A DNA stretch of 64,000 nucleotides, taken from assembly GCA_014925825.1 (NCBI GenBank), contig JACGCK010000001.1, positions 806,001 to 870,000 of the forward strand, written 5' to 3'. The notes below the pieces were generated by a model. The model ran no database searches, was not told the origin of the DNA, and worked only from the letters and a program-made list of their open reading frames with translations. This document shows positions 24,052-35,098 of this stretch, piece after piece. Numbering within the stretch: the first letter of the stretch is position 1; every line of letters starts with the position of its first letter. The position numbers were made by a program, and so were the translations under genes. This DNA is from Pholiota molesta. Lineage: Eukaryota > Basidiomycota > Agaricomycetes > Agaricales > Strophariaceae.

Positions 24052-26038
24052 CTAAAACTTTCGATGAGAAGAGATAACAGATGATGTGCCTATGCTCCTT
24101 GCGGATGACCCTTTCACAGTTCGTTTGTCTGCTGTGATAGTCGTTCCAAAAGGCATCTTTTGCAATGAACTGAGAGTGTCGGAGGGCGATAGCAGGGTTA
24201 CAGAACGACCTAACGTCTTCTGGAGGGACTCGGTGTCTGGTCTACTTCGTTCCGAGTTTGCAGAACCTGCGTGCGCCGTAAGACAGGGTTTTTGGTATCT
24301 AGTAACGTTAACGGCAACACGCACCATGGACTGATGGAGTACCTATCTCGCTATATGACCAGCCTTCTTGATTCCTTTGAGAATATCTGAAATGGATTAT
24401 CAGGGAAGGACTCAAAGGAATGAGGTGATCGTCATACTTTCGTAATGGCCGTCCTTCGTTTTCAATGAGGCTAGGATTTAACGCCACACGAACCTCGGTG
24501 GAATAATGCTTCAAGAGATCCGACTGGCCTTTAACCACTTCTGGTGTTAAACAGCAGAATGATAATGAACATAGTGGGTCTAAAGATGCCATATCTGGAT
24601 CCCCAGTGATCTCAGCCAAATTCCCTAGCGCCATCCTCATCCGCTCCGTAATGGATGATTCGGGTTGAACAAGATCGGACCGGTGATGAGGAAGTCGTTT
24701 CAAAAACTTGTAAAATACATTGTTGACAATAGATGCGGGTCCCGGAACGACAGATATCATCGATGTCGCGCCTAAAAGAATATTTATATGAATCAATAAT
24801 GCTGGTTTGCCCAAATACACCATACCTTTCACATCGTATAAGACTGGTCCATCTGTTACGCCTTTTAAAGCAGACACCAATTTTTCTGCATACTTCATTG
24901 GACACAGTTCATTCTTCTCGCCCTAGTAGCTGAGGCATGAAATTCGGTCAATGACAAATAGAGTAAGGACCAACCTGAATTATGAGAACAGGCTGTGTTA
25001 TTGATGCTAATGCCTCGTTACTGAGTGGCGAGCGCTAACGAGCAAAATATATAAGCAGAGAAGATTCAGGGAAAAAAAGCTCTTACTAACATTAATGTAA
25101 AGGCTAGTGGTCTCCGCCACCCGTACTCGTTGACACGGTGGATGGCTCAGTTCCCAGTAGGTTACTAGCTGAGATAACCGGAATTTAATGAGGATGAGGG
25201 TCATTATTACAATCTAGGAGTCGTGGTCACTGACTTCGTCAATCAAGTCTGGATCCGAATCCTGTTTTGATAATCATGAGGATAAAGGATTTGATGTGAA
25301 ATTGATATCTACTCACTGGGCCAAATAGGAATTCTAAGCATTCAAAAGCCGACTTCTCGAAACGCGTCATGTCCCCTGCAAAACATGCAGCGTGTATTAA
25401 TTCGTCGATGTTTTTGTATATCCATTTCAGCCTGCATGTGGCATGAACATCAGGTGGTCGTCAAAGGGTTTTTAAATATAAAAGTAAAGCTCACTCAGCA
25501 GGTGCGGGAACGTTCACCAGCGTAAGGCTGAGGCATAGTTCAGGAAATCTGTAATACACGTTAGAATCCAAGCCATCGAATAAAACCATATAATGCACAC
25601 AATACTGCAAAGCGCAGGGCGCAATAAATGGATGTACCTTCCGAAGAAAAGATGTGGCTGGGTGGCAAATACAGTTTCTGCGATGAAGTAAATCAAGGCA
25701 AACGTCATTCCCGGAGCTGTGTATGCGCTATTAGAAGCATAAACGAACCTGAAAGCAGAAGCCAAATCAGCGGCGTCAACCCAGCTATCATGGCGTCCAG
25801 AAGGCCGACATGTAGATTTCCCTGCAGACCGCATGTCAAATGCGATCAAGTTAAATTGCGTCTTGAATCGGGAGTCACCCATTTGAAGATCCAGCCATGT
25901 GGAGTCCAAAAATACGGGATGAAGAAGAACAATTGTTGGTTTATCTGGATCAAATCCGCTAACATTGGAGTAGAGCGTGTTTGTGGTATAATGGATCGAG
26001 GCATAGTCCTCTGCGCTATGGAGGTCGACGCAAGGCAT
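24052..26038 (-). CDS. Alpha/beta-hydrolase fold protein
   Basis: Predicted alpha/beta hydrolase of the epoxide-hydrolase/esterase-like group. Start MPCVDLHSAEDYASIHY at 26038, then the first core strand and oxyanion region KPTIVLLHPVFLDSTW and FNLIAFDMRSAGKSTC. Further exons read LSLTLVNVPAPAE, MTRFEKSAFECLEFLFGP, and ITQPVLIIQGEKNELCPM (the strand before the acid residue). The nucleophile elbow exon was not located with certainty. The C-terminal part (SSITERMRMALGNLAEI and onward) is long for the family. Two endings are possible: stop at 24308 (...SVHGACCR), or splicing into a Ser/Thr-rich tail (TESLQKTLGRSVTLLSPSD) stopping at 24052. The join near 25375 is unclear. Substrate unknown. Confidence 0.7.
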
Positions 26039-26627
26039 GGTAAGGAGGAGGGGTACAAGGGATATGACCGCGGCTATCGTCTTGAGAGTGGCATGGATGA
26101 CCGTGGTGGTTCACAGGAGAGGAGTAAATTCGATTTCGTTCAATGGTGGGTAGAGAAGCATATGGTGTGTTATCATCCACCAGTCCACTCTCACGCGTTT
26201 TAATCTCTCAATTTACGCGGCCGTGAGTCAGCAACGCTGCGTCACAGTACATCTCCCAAGTACTTACACTATTCTTGCCTTCATCGACAATTATCAGAGT
26301 TCTGCTACTAGGCTTTGAGCTGCTTTGAGGTATCCGGCTGCCCATGCATAAAATTTCCTCATTTGTCGTAACCAACATTCCATTCCAACATTAGCTAACC
26401 TACTTATAAAAAGCCCATAAATCCACACACACACACGAGTCCGTCAGCTTTCTTCCGCCGCCGACGAATGTGGTGACAGCCGCATCATGACTTTCTAGAA
26501 ATGCTATTGATACTACTATGTATGAACAACAGTGTTAGAAAGTGATCCAATTGTTTGAATGAGGACCAACTTGGTACATAAATGTACAAATCAGGCCGAA
26601 TGACATCCCGAATCCCGACATTATTCT
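26039..26627. other. Intergenic between hydrolase promoter and conserved unknown gene
   Basis: About 590 bp with no supported gene. It holds the promoter side of the hydrolase and the 3' flank of the next gene. A short (CA)6 microsatellite lies at 26424-26436. Confidence 0.4.
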
Positions 26628-27883
26628 TCATCTTTTTCTCTCTTCCGCCATACCAATTACATTGGACAGCGATGAAATTACCGCAAGGATCAAGCGCTCG
26701 GCTTCAAGCACGTTCGGCCCGGTGATGGTCTCGAGCACACTGATGACCTGCTGTTGTTTCTTGAAAAGACAAAATCCAAACTGATAAGAAAGGTCAATGA
26801 GCATCATCAAACGTAGCCTTACATACCTTCCTATCTTCAACGTTGGTTGTAACAAACATGGTAGGCACTGTCATCTGGCCCAACTCACTTTGCTGCCTCG
26901 ACACGAGACCGTCCCAGGCCGGAAGAACGCGTTCATGATCAAATCGGAAGAGTTCTTTGTTGAAGGCATCAGTTATCATCTGGCGATGAGAGCACATAAA
27001 CTTGTTAGCTAAGTCAACCTTTGGGGATCAACCGACACGGACATTAATTTCGTGTTGAGAGACAGGTGTTCCAATCATTTGTGCTCTACTAAGATTAGGA
27101 TATGAAATGACACAACTCAGAAAAGAGACTTACTTTGTTTGGGCAACTTTGATTTTGTCTTGATATTTCGCATAGATGGCTTCTCTGTCCATCCACAAAC
27201 GGCGCTCAAGCTGGTTTTGATCATCTTTCATCTACTTTCAACCAAACTGAGATAGATAACTTCAAATGAGCAGTAATAGTCATACCTTCTTGATGGTGGC
27301 AACAAAGCTCGGATCCTCTCCTAATTCCGAGAGAACAGGAAGAGATTGCACAAAGGTGAATTTCTGTCGATTTTCTGGTGTCTATTGTGTTGCGCTGCAG
27401 CTCCTAATGACATGGTGCGAGGCGCAATGGTAGGCGATAAAGGAATATCGGAATGCTTTGTGCATAGTCATAGCTCAAGTTACTTGATGTAAATGGAAGT
27501 TGGTCGACAAGTCTTGCGGATGAGCTCAATTGAGAAAGCAAGTCAGCAACAGATGTACCCGCAATTTCGGGCAATGCAGTGCTGGGACCTGCCAGCGCTG
27601 TCGATGCCGCAGGTACAGTTACATCACTCGTGGCAGGCTGCGGCTCAAGGTTTGATGGTCCTGCTGGAGAGACGTATCTCAGAACCGCGCTAGCTGCAGG
27701 AGCTGAAGTTGAAGCCGCATTTGCAGCCCTCAGTTCTTGCCATGCTGCAGAAGACTCGAGCTCCTTGAGAAGAGCTGCTACGTCTGGTAGATCCTGTGCA
27801 CCAAGAAGAAATCGTTAATTTAGTCATAAATGCATGAAGAAACAGCGAAAGAAGCGAAAGTTCACATTGGACGATGGATTCAT
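26628..27883 (-). CDS. Conserved basidiomycete-type protein of unknown function
   Basis: Exons join to a protein starting MNPSSN, spliced to DLPDVAALLKELESS, followed by an Ala/Ser/Pro-rich low-complexity region (about 27500-27790). A helical domain comes next: SFVATIKKMKDDQNQLERR, LWMDREAIYAKYQDKIKVAQ, FNKELFRFDHERVLPAWDGL, VSRQQSELGQMTVPTMFVT and KKQQQVISVLETITG, ending AEERKR at 26628. The helical, Gln/Glu/Lys-rich C-terminal half looks well constrained, so I take it as a real gene. No catalytic motif, signal peptide or membrane segment. I do not recognise a named family. Confidence 0.65.
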
Positions 27884-29971
27884 GATTCATGAGGTCAACC
27901 ACAACAAATTGATATGACCAAAAATAATCTCACGCTCTTTGTAGGTCCAAAAATAGTACATCCATCCCTGAGGCAACTTCTTGTGCAAGTAGCCTTTTGT
28001 TGGCCTTCTGTGGCTTTTTCATCAATAAAGTGCGATATATATAAGCCTACGAAGCTCATGAATAATAGACGACCAACTGCAGATTACCCATTTTCTTGGA
28101 GTTGCGTAGTAGTGATATAATACATTATAAGGTACCATTCTTAGAAGTTTTGAGTTCAGTAGTGGCTTTGAATTTATAAATCGTTGTTTCTCATAACTTC
28201 TATAGCAGTCTAATATGGACTCTCAGAAGCCTGTGCAGCCTGGGCAAGCTTTTACTCTTTTGTTGTTCATAATCTTCGCCTGCTCTAAATCGCATATACA
28301 TCTATTGCCCGCCACTCTCATCGCCTCGGAATCCGGATAGGGTTTCTCCCTATCCATGCTGAGCTCCGTAACGTTTTGTGAGATTTAGCCCTCCATATTT
28401 CAATTTCATCTCTTCATGCCAGACAGATGTAACATCCGCTTCTCAAAGGTGCATAATATGGATATGCATGATGCTCTAACTCCATGGATATAAAGGAAAT
28501 TTACTTGTATCGCCACCATCGAGAGGTATTTAAAGTAGCCACTTCAAGCTTCAGATCAAGTTGGCTAGCTATCCGTTATCGTTATCTATAACCCGGCACA
28601 TACAAGAACTGCCGCTGCCAGACTTGGTGGCCACCAAAAGCCACCAGAGCACCACAGAAAGATACATGCATATCAGACGTGGTATGATGAACTCACCCAA
28701 AAAAACAAAAACAAAAAAGGTCTTTGCCCAGGCAGCGGTAACGACGAAACCCAAAAAGAATCCATCACTCCAGTAATATATTAAGTAGGTCTACGTCTTA
28801 TTTTATTTGAACAATAAGTACCGGATGCCTTTAATTTCAGCTGAGCTCAAGTCTCCCTTGTCTCCACATTGGGTCGCTGATTATAGGCAAAAACGCTATA
28901 TTAGGCTCAATGCATATGTTTTCCTTGGCGTCTATGCGCTCCACCCGACATCGCGTGTTAAGGTACGGCGTACGCATCGATATCGCCGCTGTAGTAAATG
29001 AGGAGTCTGATCGATGTGCATCCCGGTAATTTTTTTTTTTTTGCACCAAAGTTCATACGCTGGGATGCAGAAATCTAACCGCTTGAGATTTGAATTGGTA
29101 ACTAGGCTGAGGCAGCTATTTTTTCTTTACTGCGACCGTAGTTAAATAAATAATGAATCTAAGCGTAGTTGGACTACAGTGCAAGCAAAACGAGTCGGCG
29201 CAGGTGCTAGCATATTAAGCGGTAGCGCAACGGCAACGCGATGAGACACTGATGAGAGTAGGAGGCGGCGCATTTAATCCCCGGAGAAGGCGGGGTATAA
29301 TTATTTCGTGCCATCGACTGGAATAACCATGCAGCGACGGCCTGCGGCGCGCCAAAATGGCAAAATGACAGCGCGTCCATTCTGTCTTTCGAAACGGTTC
29401 GGATGATGCTTGATATCATGTTCCGAATGACCGCGTGGAGAGCGTTTTGATATGTCTGCAATTATAACGATCGAGTATAATCATAATGAAAGGCATTAAG
29501 GCATAGTCAGTAGGACACGTCATATGAGACTAGCTGTTGGAATTTGGATATCTGTCAGTGCCACGAAATGTCCAAAGCACTTGAATGTGTTCACAGGTGT
29601 TCACGTTATGTTATGTGTTGATGCGATCATCATTCATATATTCATACGAGAGGTCGGAATATGTTTAAAGTAACAGACAAAACCTAGGTATGTAATCTGA
29701 GTGAGTACATATTTAGGTATCCACTCGGGCAGTGAATTCGGGTATTGAAGTGTGTAATTTATTTCATCTATAACATGAAGGTCTTGACAAATCATTTTGT
29801 CGAGAGTGGATGGAGAAATTAGAATAACCGCAATGAATGGTCGCTGGTGGTCGCCGGTGACACATGATTCTAGTTGGGCTCAAAGTAGGAACAAGTGGTA
29901 CGTCACCCCCGACCAACAAGGAATGCTCTTCTTGACCGGCGTCCTTGACTTTCGGGGGGCTAAACCGTGCC

Positions 29972-30340
29972 TTAACAAGAGGTGGCGGAGCGAAACCTGA
30001 AGCGCGACTGTAAGCAGATGCCACAAGATGCCACATAGGTTTCACCATTACTTAAGTGTAGGATGAAGAAGGCACTGTAATCATGCACGTAGATCCCATA
30101 CATAGAACGGATGTACAGCCATCTTGAAGAGAAAGTATTTCTGTCAGAATCGGAGGCACAAAGATGTACCGAGGCTACAAGTGTATAGTTGGAACCATCA
30201 TATTCAAGCGAAAGAGTGGTGTTCCTTGCTAAAGAGGATTTTGATTTCCATGGAATGTAGTGGCGCACACTAGAGAAGCGAAGAGGACAAGTAGATACAT
30301 GTAGAATTGTCTCATAATATTCGGTCAGTTTATCGTCCAT
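29972..30340 (-). CDS. Doubtful small hypothetical protein
   Basis: Uninterrupted 122-codon frame, starting MDDKLTEYYETILHV and ending FRFRSATSC. The composition is protein-like (NTTLSLEYDGSNYTLVAS) but no family, signal peptide or repeat is recognised, and a frame of this length can arise by chance. Confidence 0.2.
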   Translation of the reverse strand: MDDKLTEYYETILHVSTCPLRFSSVRHYIPWKSKSSLARNTTLSLEYDGSNYTLVASVHLCASDSDRNTFSSRWLYIRSMYGIYVHDYSAFFILHLSNGETYVASCGICLQSRFRFRSATSC

Positions 30341-30491
30341 GAAGTGCGTCAGCGATAGCCCGTAGAATCAGATTTGTGTACAGACCGACAGAGAGCATTC
30401 AAAGAGGGGAAAAGTTGGGGAAAAGCCTAAGACATATGTGAATAGATTATTATAGCAGTGACATTGAAGCTTTAACAATGCATCATGCATC

Positions 30492-30677
30492 ATGATGGAT
30501 GTGCAAAAAGGTATACCAGTATCGAAAATCAGCGATCGATTGCCTGGCCGATCACCCGAAGTTCAGGAGATGGAGGAAGCATCGTCTCAACTAGACACTG
30601 AAAATTCGTCCAGTGGCATTAGTGAGGCAGACAGTGATACATACTCCGGTGCGACGGGCAAGCGAGAATATTTTTAG
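30492..30677 (+). CDS. Doubtful small acidic Ser-rich protein
   Basis: A 61-codon frame, hydrophilic and rich in Ser/Glu/Asp (MEEASSQLDTENSSSGISE). It could be an exon of an unrecognised gene or noise; no splice partners were identified. Confidence 0.15.
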   Translation: MMDVQKGIPVSKISDRLPGRSPEVQEMEEASSQLDTENSSSGISEADSDTYSGATGKREYF

Positions 30678-31353
30678 ATGTTTCGCAGTTATCGATGTAG
30701 AAATAAGCCAGAGTAATGTCGCCAGGACTTGGCGTATGTATCGTAGCTGATGCTTGGTAGGAGCCTAAGAAGTCATCGAGTTATTCCAGGTTTTCGTAAT
30801 TATAGTCCGTCGAGTGAATAACTGCAGCGGAGACTTAGAAATTTTGGAGATCTGAGTTGGTGAGAAGGAAGGTCGAGTCATGGGCGTGAGGTGACATACA
30901 TAAACCCTGAAAATCCCATGGTAAAGGTGTGTTTCCACTGCCCATCAAGGCATTGTGTGCCCAATGTGGACATGTGGATATGTCTTGTACGTCTAGTGAT
31001 ACACAAGCCCATAGAGGCAGCACGAGGCCCAGGGACGGATGAGCACCTACTCACCGAATGAGAGCGGGCGAGAATTTTGGAAGCCTGACACCTATGCTTG
31101 ATGATAGAAAAAGAAAGCACCATGTTGTTCCGCGCAAGATATTGCGATGACGCGGCGGCTACTGTGCTGGGCGGGGTGCGGGACAGGCAGGTCCAAACAG
31201 GGGAACATGAGGACGTCGGCGTGGGAAATCGAAATGGTTGTTGTGATTGACAACGGAGCCGATTATTCCCACCGCCCCTTCTCTTCTTTTCCCCTGCCCC
31301 TCCTCCTCCTCCTCACTCTTTTCTTCCATCCCATCCTCTCCTCTCGCCTCCAC

Positions 31354-33502
31354 CATGCCTGCTCTCGCAGACACAGATCCCCAGTCCACTTCGTCCCACA
31401 TGATGAAGACCACAAAACGCGGGAGGCCCTTCCTCAAGGTGCGTGGCTTCCAGCCTCCCATTTTTCCTTCTCAATTCGTCTTCTAGGACACCCTGGATTT
31501 GTTCGCCACCCTCATTGTCTCACTACAGCTTGGGCCACACAAGCAGTTCTTCCGCACATTCCCCCACTCATTCTCGACGTGGGTCACTTTTTCCCGCTTA
31601 CCTCAATCCATCTAACATGCATTCATAGCGACGAGGCCGCACAAAACTTGGCTTCACTCAAGTTCTCCCAGTCTAATCGAGGGCCGGATCCAAGAGAACC
31701 TTCACGAGTTGTGACGACCACTACGACGACAACGTTTTCCATGACCCGCGATATGGCAAAGGCCATGAGCCAACACTTCATGGATGCACGCCTCATTGAG
31801 AATGCAACCGACCCTTCCTCCAACCTCTTCAAAGACCGTGGAACATACCAACTCACTCCCAAGGGTCTCCATGTTCTCGAACGCTTCATCTCCAAGAATG
31901 GCATCAACGCTGATCACCTCCAACCCGTCTTCAGCTCCCAGCCAATATGTATCAAACTTCTCCACCTCGAGCGTCGTGCCTCAGATGATGAATTATTGTG
32001 ACCCAGTCCGTTATTACAGCCCTGTTCCGCCGTTTCGTTGGACGAGCTCCAAACTACCCTCCTCCTGCCGATAAACCCCTAGACGTCTTCCAGAAATACA
32101 ATGAACGCTCCAAGGGTATCGCCCTCAGTGACCTTACCGAGCGCCCTCAGCCCCTTGTGGCAAGCCTGCTGTTGTCCACAAGCACTGCTTCCCGGCGGTC
32201 ACCGCATTGGAATGGCTCTGTGATTTCACTTCTGTTGTTGGGAGGGAAGAAGCCGCCGAAATGGCAGCTCAGTTCGTTCGCTTCGGCCTGGTCACTCTTG
32301 TCAGCGACAAGCGCAAGAACAACGACTCCGCCATCATCTTTACTGTGCGAGGCTCTACTCCAGGAGGTAATTCCCCTGTTAGTGTACGTCATGATTTCTA
32401 TTTTCTTCTGCGATCATATTTATTTATTTTGAACTATAGCAACAAGGAGAGTTCCGCTGCACTGCAAAAGCGATATACAAGATCACCGATGAGGGCCGTC
32501 GTTTGGCCCACTGGGATGAGAACGCCTCCAGGCAGCTCGGCGAATCACCTAGCGCCTCGACCACAAACTTGGTGACAGATCGATCCTCTGTGGATGGTTC
32601 CGTAGACACGAACGAGAGCAAACGCGATGCCGCAACTTCTAGAATTCATCGTCGCATTTCCCTGGCCGAGAAGCTGAACTCCAACTACGACCCGCACGAG
32701 AAGAAGTCTTCAAAGGAAAGCAACACAGACCGTCTGCGCTACATCGTCGAAGAGCCCGGTTTGCGTTCCTTGTTCCGTGAATTCTTACGGGGAAACTTCT
32801 GCGAGGAGAACCTCTTTTTGGCTTGATGTACAGGATTTCAAAAAGAAGTTCAACATCACATCAAGCGCCATGGCTGCAACCCCTACAACTCGTCCCGGAA
32901 ACCGGAACACTCCTGGCCAGGCGGCTATGGAAAGGCATCACGAATCATTGATTAATACTGCTTTTGTGATATACAACACATACCTTGCCCCATCAAGTCA
33001 GTGCGAGCTCAACATCGACCATGGGCTACGCAACGAGCTTTCCAAATATCTGGAGGAGGTTGTCACCAACATGACTGGCAAGGCCTTCCAAGGACGCATC
33101 GAACCCGAGCAAGCGAATGCTTTCAACGCTACGCAGTTACAGACGATGATACGGTTGTATGAACGCATCCAGACCCATGTCTTCCGTTTGATGGCCACCG
33201 ATTCGGTGCCCAAGGTGAGTAACATTTACTCGATGATCCAGTCCATTAGCATTAATGCCCTTGCAATGCAGTTCATTAAAACGCCCAAGTTCCTTGCTAT
33301 GCGTAATTGGGTTGAAGATTTTGACCCTACTGAGAACGATATTCATCTGCTCTCAAATGGTCCAAACGGGCCATCGTCGCCGCCTGGTCTTTCCGAAGAA
33401 GTTGGTGGCGCCTACATGACGGTATCCCAACAGGCCAGCGAGCGTGAGCACCGGCAGCAAGTAGCGCTGGCGGCAGCGAATAGCACACCGTCATCCCCAT
33501 GA
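31354..33502 (+). CDS. Regulator of G-protein signalling with DEP region (FlbA/Sst2 type); three apparent frame breaks
   Basis: Fungal RGS protein that would act as GTPase-activating protein for a G-alpha subunit, damping pheromone or nutrient signalling. Start MPALADTDPQSTSS at 31354; introns follow FLK and FST. A DEP-type half is read from SMTRDMAKAMSQHFMDARL and a second from ALEWLCDFTSVVGREEAA. The RGS box runs from EPGLRSLFREFLRGNFCEEN through WLDVQDFKKKFN to SKYLEEVVTNMTGKAF and HVFRLMATDSVPK, then after an intron FIKTPKFLAMRNW. A Thr-rich run sits near 31715-31735. The family reading changes frame at three points: about 31996 (after ASDDELL), about 32159 (before GKPAVVHKH), and about 32815-32819, where CEENLF and FWLDV are separated by a T run two bases too short. 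Real gene; state of the frame uncertain. Confidence 0.85.
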
Positions 33503-34640
33503 GACAAGTGATCCCTCGTGATCTTTTGCTTTCTGATACTCATTTACTCATCTGCCTGACATTGCTAATACCTTTTTGAAACTTTCGGAGCACCGATCTT
33601 TCACCTTGGTATATCTCTAACCCTTGAGCATCTTACCCGCCCTACCTTTTTATCTTGTCTCTTTTCTTTCATCACTGACTTTACTATTAATTTCGGCGAT
33701 CTTTACTTCTTAAATCATCGCTGGCAATGTCTTTTCCCTGGAGGGTTTTTTGTTTTCTGTGTCTCCCACTTCACAACACATTTCCTGATTCCCATATCGT
33801 CAACTTTTTCCGGTTTCCCTCCCTCTTATATTTGTAATATCCACTATCTTACTCATTACTTATCTCCTCTGTGCCATTCACAGGTCTGTAGATGCGATAC
33901 GTAGTTAATTACATTTTCTCTCGTTTCTATGTCGATACTCTACCCACTGTATGTATATCAACCGCTTGTCAGACGAGAATACTCAATAATCCAATCTCCA
34001 TTTCCCAAATTGCGATGTTACAACCGAGCTTTAGGACACATTCGTGATGGATTATCATTTCAAGAGTTGTGGCGACCGTGTGGCGACAGTCGACTCACCT
34101 CGTTCACTGCAGATCTTTTCGCCGCCGTCATGAGCCCGCCCAGCATATTGCACCATCTACACGCTTCCGTCTCTACACACGTGTCTCTACGCTCCTCAAG
34201 GCCTCATCACTCAATTGCCAATTGTCCGGCCTGCTGTTACACAACTATATTCCGACCATGACCAGGTGCCTGCGAGGGTCTAGAAAAAGGGATGGCAATT
34301 AGTGGGCGAGGCGCCCGAGTCCCCAACGGTGTTCAAGGCTAGACACTGTCCAGAGTCGAATTCGCATCATCACGTTTAGATCTCATGCAGTAGGGTCCTT
34401 TGGGGATGCATGCGCCTCATGTCAGCCCTATTTCATTCAGTCCAGGAGACCAATAACATCGAGACTCGAGCCTGCTGTGCTCAGCGTCAAGTCACGACAT
34501 TTGTTGGGCGAGTTCTGAGCAGAGCAAGTTCCTGCAAGTTCTTCGATCTTGGACACGTGATGATATTGCGGCCGAGCCTGACGTGTTTATCACTAGCGCT
34601 TGTTCACGCGCTCGACTCTGCTAGGGGATATACAATCCTA
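33503..34640. other. Intergenic: RGS 3' flank and sequence left of the foldback element
   Basis: The first 400 bp are T/C-rich 3'-UTR-like sequence. The rest shows no supported gene. Open frames at 33929-34302 on the plus strand have no recognised features. Confidence 0.4.
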
Positions 34641-35020
34641 GGCGCTCTCATACTGAGCTCCACTCCTCACAGTCACACTCGGCCGTTCACACTCACACTC
34701 GGCCACTCACAGTCAATTGGAGATCAACAGAAATTTCCAAAAAGGTCAATAGATATACCAAAGCCCTAACCACTAAGCCCTAAGCCCCTAAGCCCTAAGC
34801 CCTAAACACTAAAGCTAAGCCCTAACCGAACCCTAATCCAAACCCTAATCAGAAAAAAAGCACAGGAAGCTGCCATGCTCAGGCATTGGACAGAGTCCTA
34901 CAGTGCAGCCGAGCCCAAGCCGAGTCGGCCCGAGTGGCCCGAGTGTGAGTGTGAGCGGCCGAGTGTGAGTGTGAACGGCCGAGTGTGACTGTGAGGAGTG
35001 GAGCTCAGTATGAGAGCGCC
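34641..35020. mobile_element. 380-bp foldback/MITE-like element flanked by TA
   Basis: The two ends are perfect inverted copies over 64 bp (34641-34704 and 34957-35020), beginning GGCGCTCTCATACTGAGCTC, with partial matching a few bases further in. TA occurs directly outside each end (34639-34640 and 35021-35022), consistent with a TA target-site duplication. The arms contain short tandem CACACTCGGCC-type units. The interior has no coding capacity; it holds degenerate CCCTAA repeats. This fits a non-autonomous DNA transposon that would need a transposase in trans. Only one copy is in this window, so mobility is inferred. Confidence 0.7.
34763..34850. repeat. Interstitial telomere-like CCCTAA repeats
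   Basis: About eight degenerate CCCTAA/CCTAA units (GCCCTAAGCCCTAA, then AACCCTAATC). The complement is TTAGGG, the telomere repeat of most fungi. The units are irregularly spaced by 1-4 bases, so this is an aged or degenerate array inside the foldback element loop. Confidence 0.75.
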
Positions 35021-35098
35021 TAACTTGGGGAATCCCCACTCTGCTACTCACGACGACGCTCGTCGCTGATTTCTTCATAGACTACCCATCGCAACCCC

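Larger units (their letters stand above)
27884..31353. other. Gene-poor 3.5-kb interval
   Basis: No strong gene. It contains a poly-T tract (29030-29042), scattered short open frames, and the promoter/leader of the RGS gene at the right edge (long C/T tracts 31280-31350). Two weak small coding candidates are listed separately. No tRNA or transposon protein was seen. Confidence 0.4.

Noticed and set aside
24000..24060. Retrotransposon or LTR fragments in AT-rich intergenic DNA
   Set aside because: No reverse transcriptase, integrase or direct long repeats are seen anywhere in the window.
17247..26038. A secondary-metabolite or catabolic gene cluster (aldolase, isochorismatase-like, UXS, hydrolase)
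   Set aside because: Ribosome biogenesis and cell-wall housekeeping genes are interleaved and there is no backbone enzyme (PKS, NRPS, terpene synthase) or P450.
26424..26436. (CA)n microsatellite
   Set aside because: Only six units; common and not informative.
29030..29042. Poly-T tract as a Pol III terminator of a small RNA gene
   Set aside because: No A-box/B-box pair or tRNA/5S-like sequence was found upstream.
31159..31461. 100-codon minus-strand frame upstream of and over the RGS start
   Set aside because: Low-complexity Glu/Gly translation of the C/T-rich leader of the RGS gene.
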